The notes below the pieces were generated by a model, which was not told where the DNA came from, searched no databases, and was given only the letters and a program-made list of their open reading frames with translations. A stretch of DNA of 64,000 nucleotides. Origin: Verrucomicrobiia bacterium. Its GTDB lineage: Bacteria; Verrucomicrobiota; Verrucomicrobiia; Limisphaerales; DASXHY01. The stretch spans positions 1 through 64,000 of the forward strand of contig DASPIL010000023.1 in NCBI GenBank assembly GCA_035629175.1, written 5' to 3'. How positions within the stretch are numbered: position 1 is the stretch's first letter; each line of letters starts with the position of its first letter. This document shows positions 63,702 through 64,000 of the stretch, in pieces. The position numbers and the translations under genes were made by a program.

Positions 63702-64000
63702 ATGATGCGCCTGATTCTTGCGATCCTTGCGTTTCTGTCCTTCGAGTCAGTGCTCAAATCCGCGCCGCGTTCGCCCAATGTGATCTTCATTCTTGCGGAC
63801 GACCTCGGGTACGGGGACCTCGGTTGCTACGGGCAAAAGCAAATTCGAACGCCGCACCTGGATCGGCTTGCAGGCGAAGGCATTCGTTTCACGCAGGCGT
63901 ATGCAGGTTCGACCGTGTGCGCGCCGTCACGTGCCGCGTTGTTGACGGGAAAGCATACCGGTCGCGCGACCATTCGCGGGAATCGCGCCAATCGTTCACT
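63702..64000 (+). CDS. Sulfatase (arylsulfatase family S1), partial
   Basis: The first 99 residues of a secreted sulfatase. After a signal peptide ([20 protein letters not shown]) come the metal-binding [19 protein letters not shown], with Asp33-Asp34, and the formylglycine site [14 protein letters not shown] with Cys73. The gene runs off the right edge. With the GH42 enzyme and the discoidin-like protein it makes a locus for sulfated polysaccharides. A formylglycine-generating or anaerobic sulfatase-maturing enzyme would be needed but is not seen. Confidence 0.93.
   Translation, partial: MMRLILAILAFLSFESVLKSAPRSPNVIFILADDLGYGDLGCYGQKQIRTPHLDRLAGEGIRFTQAYAGSTVCAPSRAALLTGKHTGRATIRGNRANRS

Overview
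The window reads as a chromosomal segment of a GC-rich, Gram-negative heterotroph of the Verrucomicrobiota (my best guess is the Pedosphaera/Limisphaerales side). The evidence is indirect. There are secreted proteins with autotransporter-associated beta-strand repeats, a sulfatase plus glycoside hydrolases at the edges, short structured intergenic repeats, weak Shine-Dalgarno sequences, an outer-membrane barrel protein, and a folP-cdaA-ybbR-glmM (c-di-AMP) cluster. No phage, integrase, insertion sequence or CRISPR array was seen. Most genes are ordinary core genes in short operons.

Layout. 1-686: 3' part missing of a secreted GH5 cellulase-like enzyme. 717-2562: promoter, rpmI, rplT, a hairpin terminator or attenuator, and pheS. 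2573-11399 (minus strand): a three-gene block of flotillin, a 1862-residue AAA ATPase with a DUF3686-type N-terminus, and a coiled-coil protein. 11836-16641: cydA, cydB, pheT. The flotillin block and cydAB therefore separate pheS from pheT by 11.6 kb. 16653-22364 (minus): a PGPGW membrane protein, rnhA, manC, trpA, coaX, birA, nadC. 22448-29435: trehalose/glycogen genes treZ, a debranching enzyme, and treY. 29611-33274: efp, ptsI, galT. 33283-36740 (minus): msrA, yacG, prc and tRNA-Asp with its promoter. 37012-42949: an unusual hisC, a beta-strand-repeat surface protein, and a nine-haem cytochrome c. 43167-48522 (minus): hemA, then glmM, ybbR, cdaA, folP, and a glyoxalase. 48705-51238: an outer-membrane barrel protein and a membrane-anchored vWA-like protein. 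51205-54905 (minus): an RluA-RlmI fusion, a CPBP protease, and a GspB/GspA(ExeA)-like pair. 55089-60488: a polyprenol-phosphate mannosyltransferase, a decayed pseudogene, a peroxiredoxin, LuxE- and LuxC-like genes, and queD. 60629-64000: a secreted GH42 beta-galactosidase, a discoidin-like secreted protein, and the start of a sulfatase.

The strongest candidate for a poorly described system is the flotillin / giant AAA ATPase / coiled-coil block (2573-11399): a membrane scaffold apparently paired with a very large ring-ATPase-like protein. Other points worth checking are the RluA-RlmI fusion, the EF-P whose modification-loop tip is asparagine, the barrel plus degenerate-vWA pair, the nine-haem cytochrome that shares a C-terminal module with another surface protein, LuxC/LuxE without luciferase, and a decaying member of a widespread uncharacterised family. 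All functions are inferred by reading the sequence; no database search was possible.
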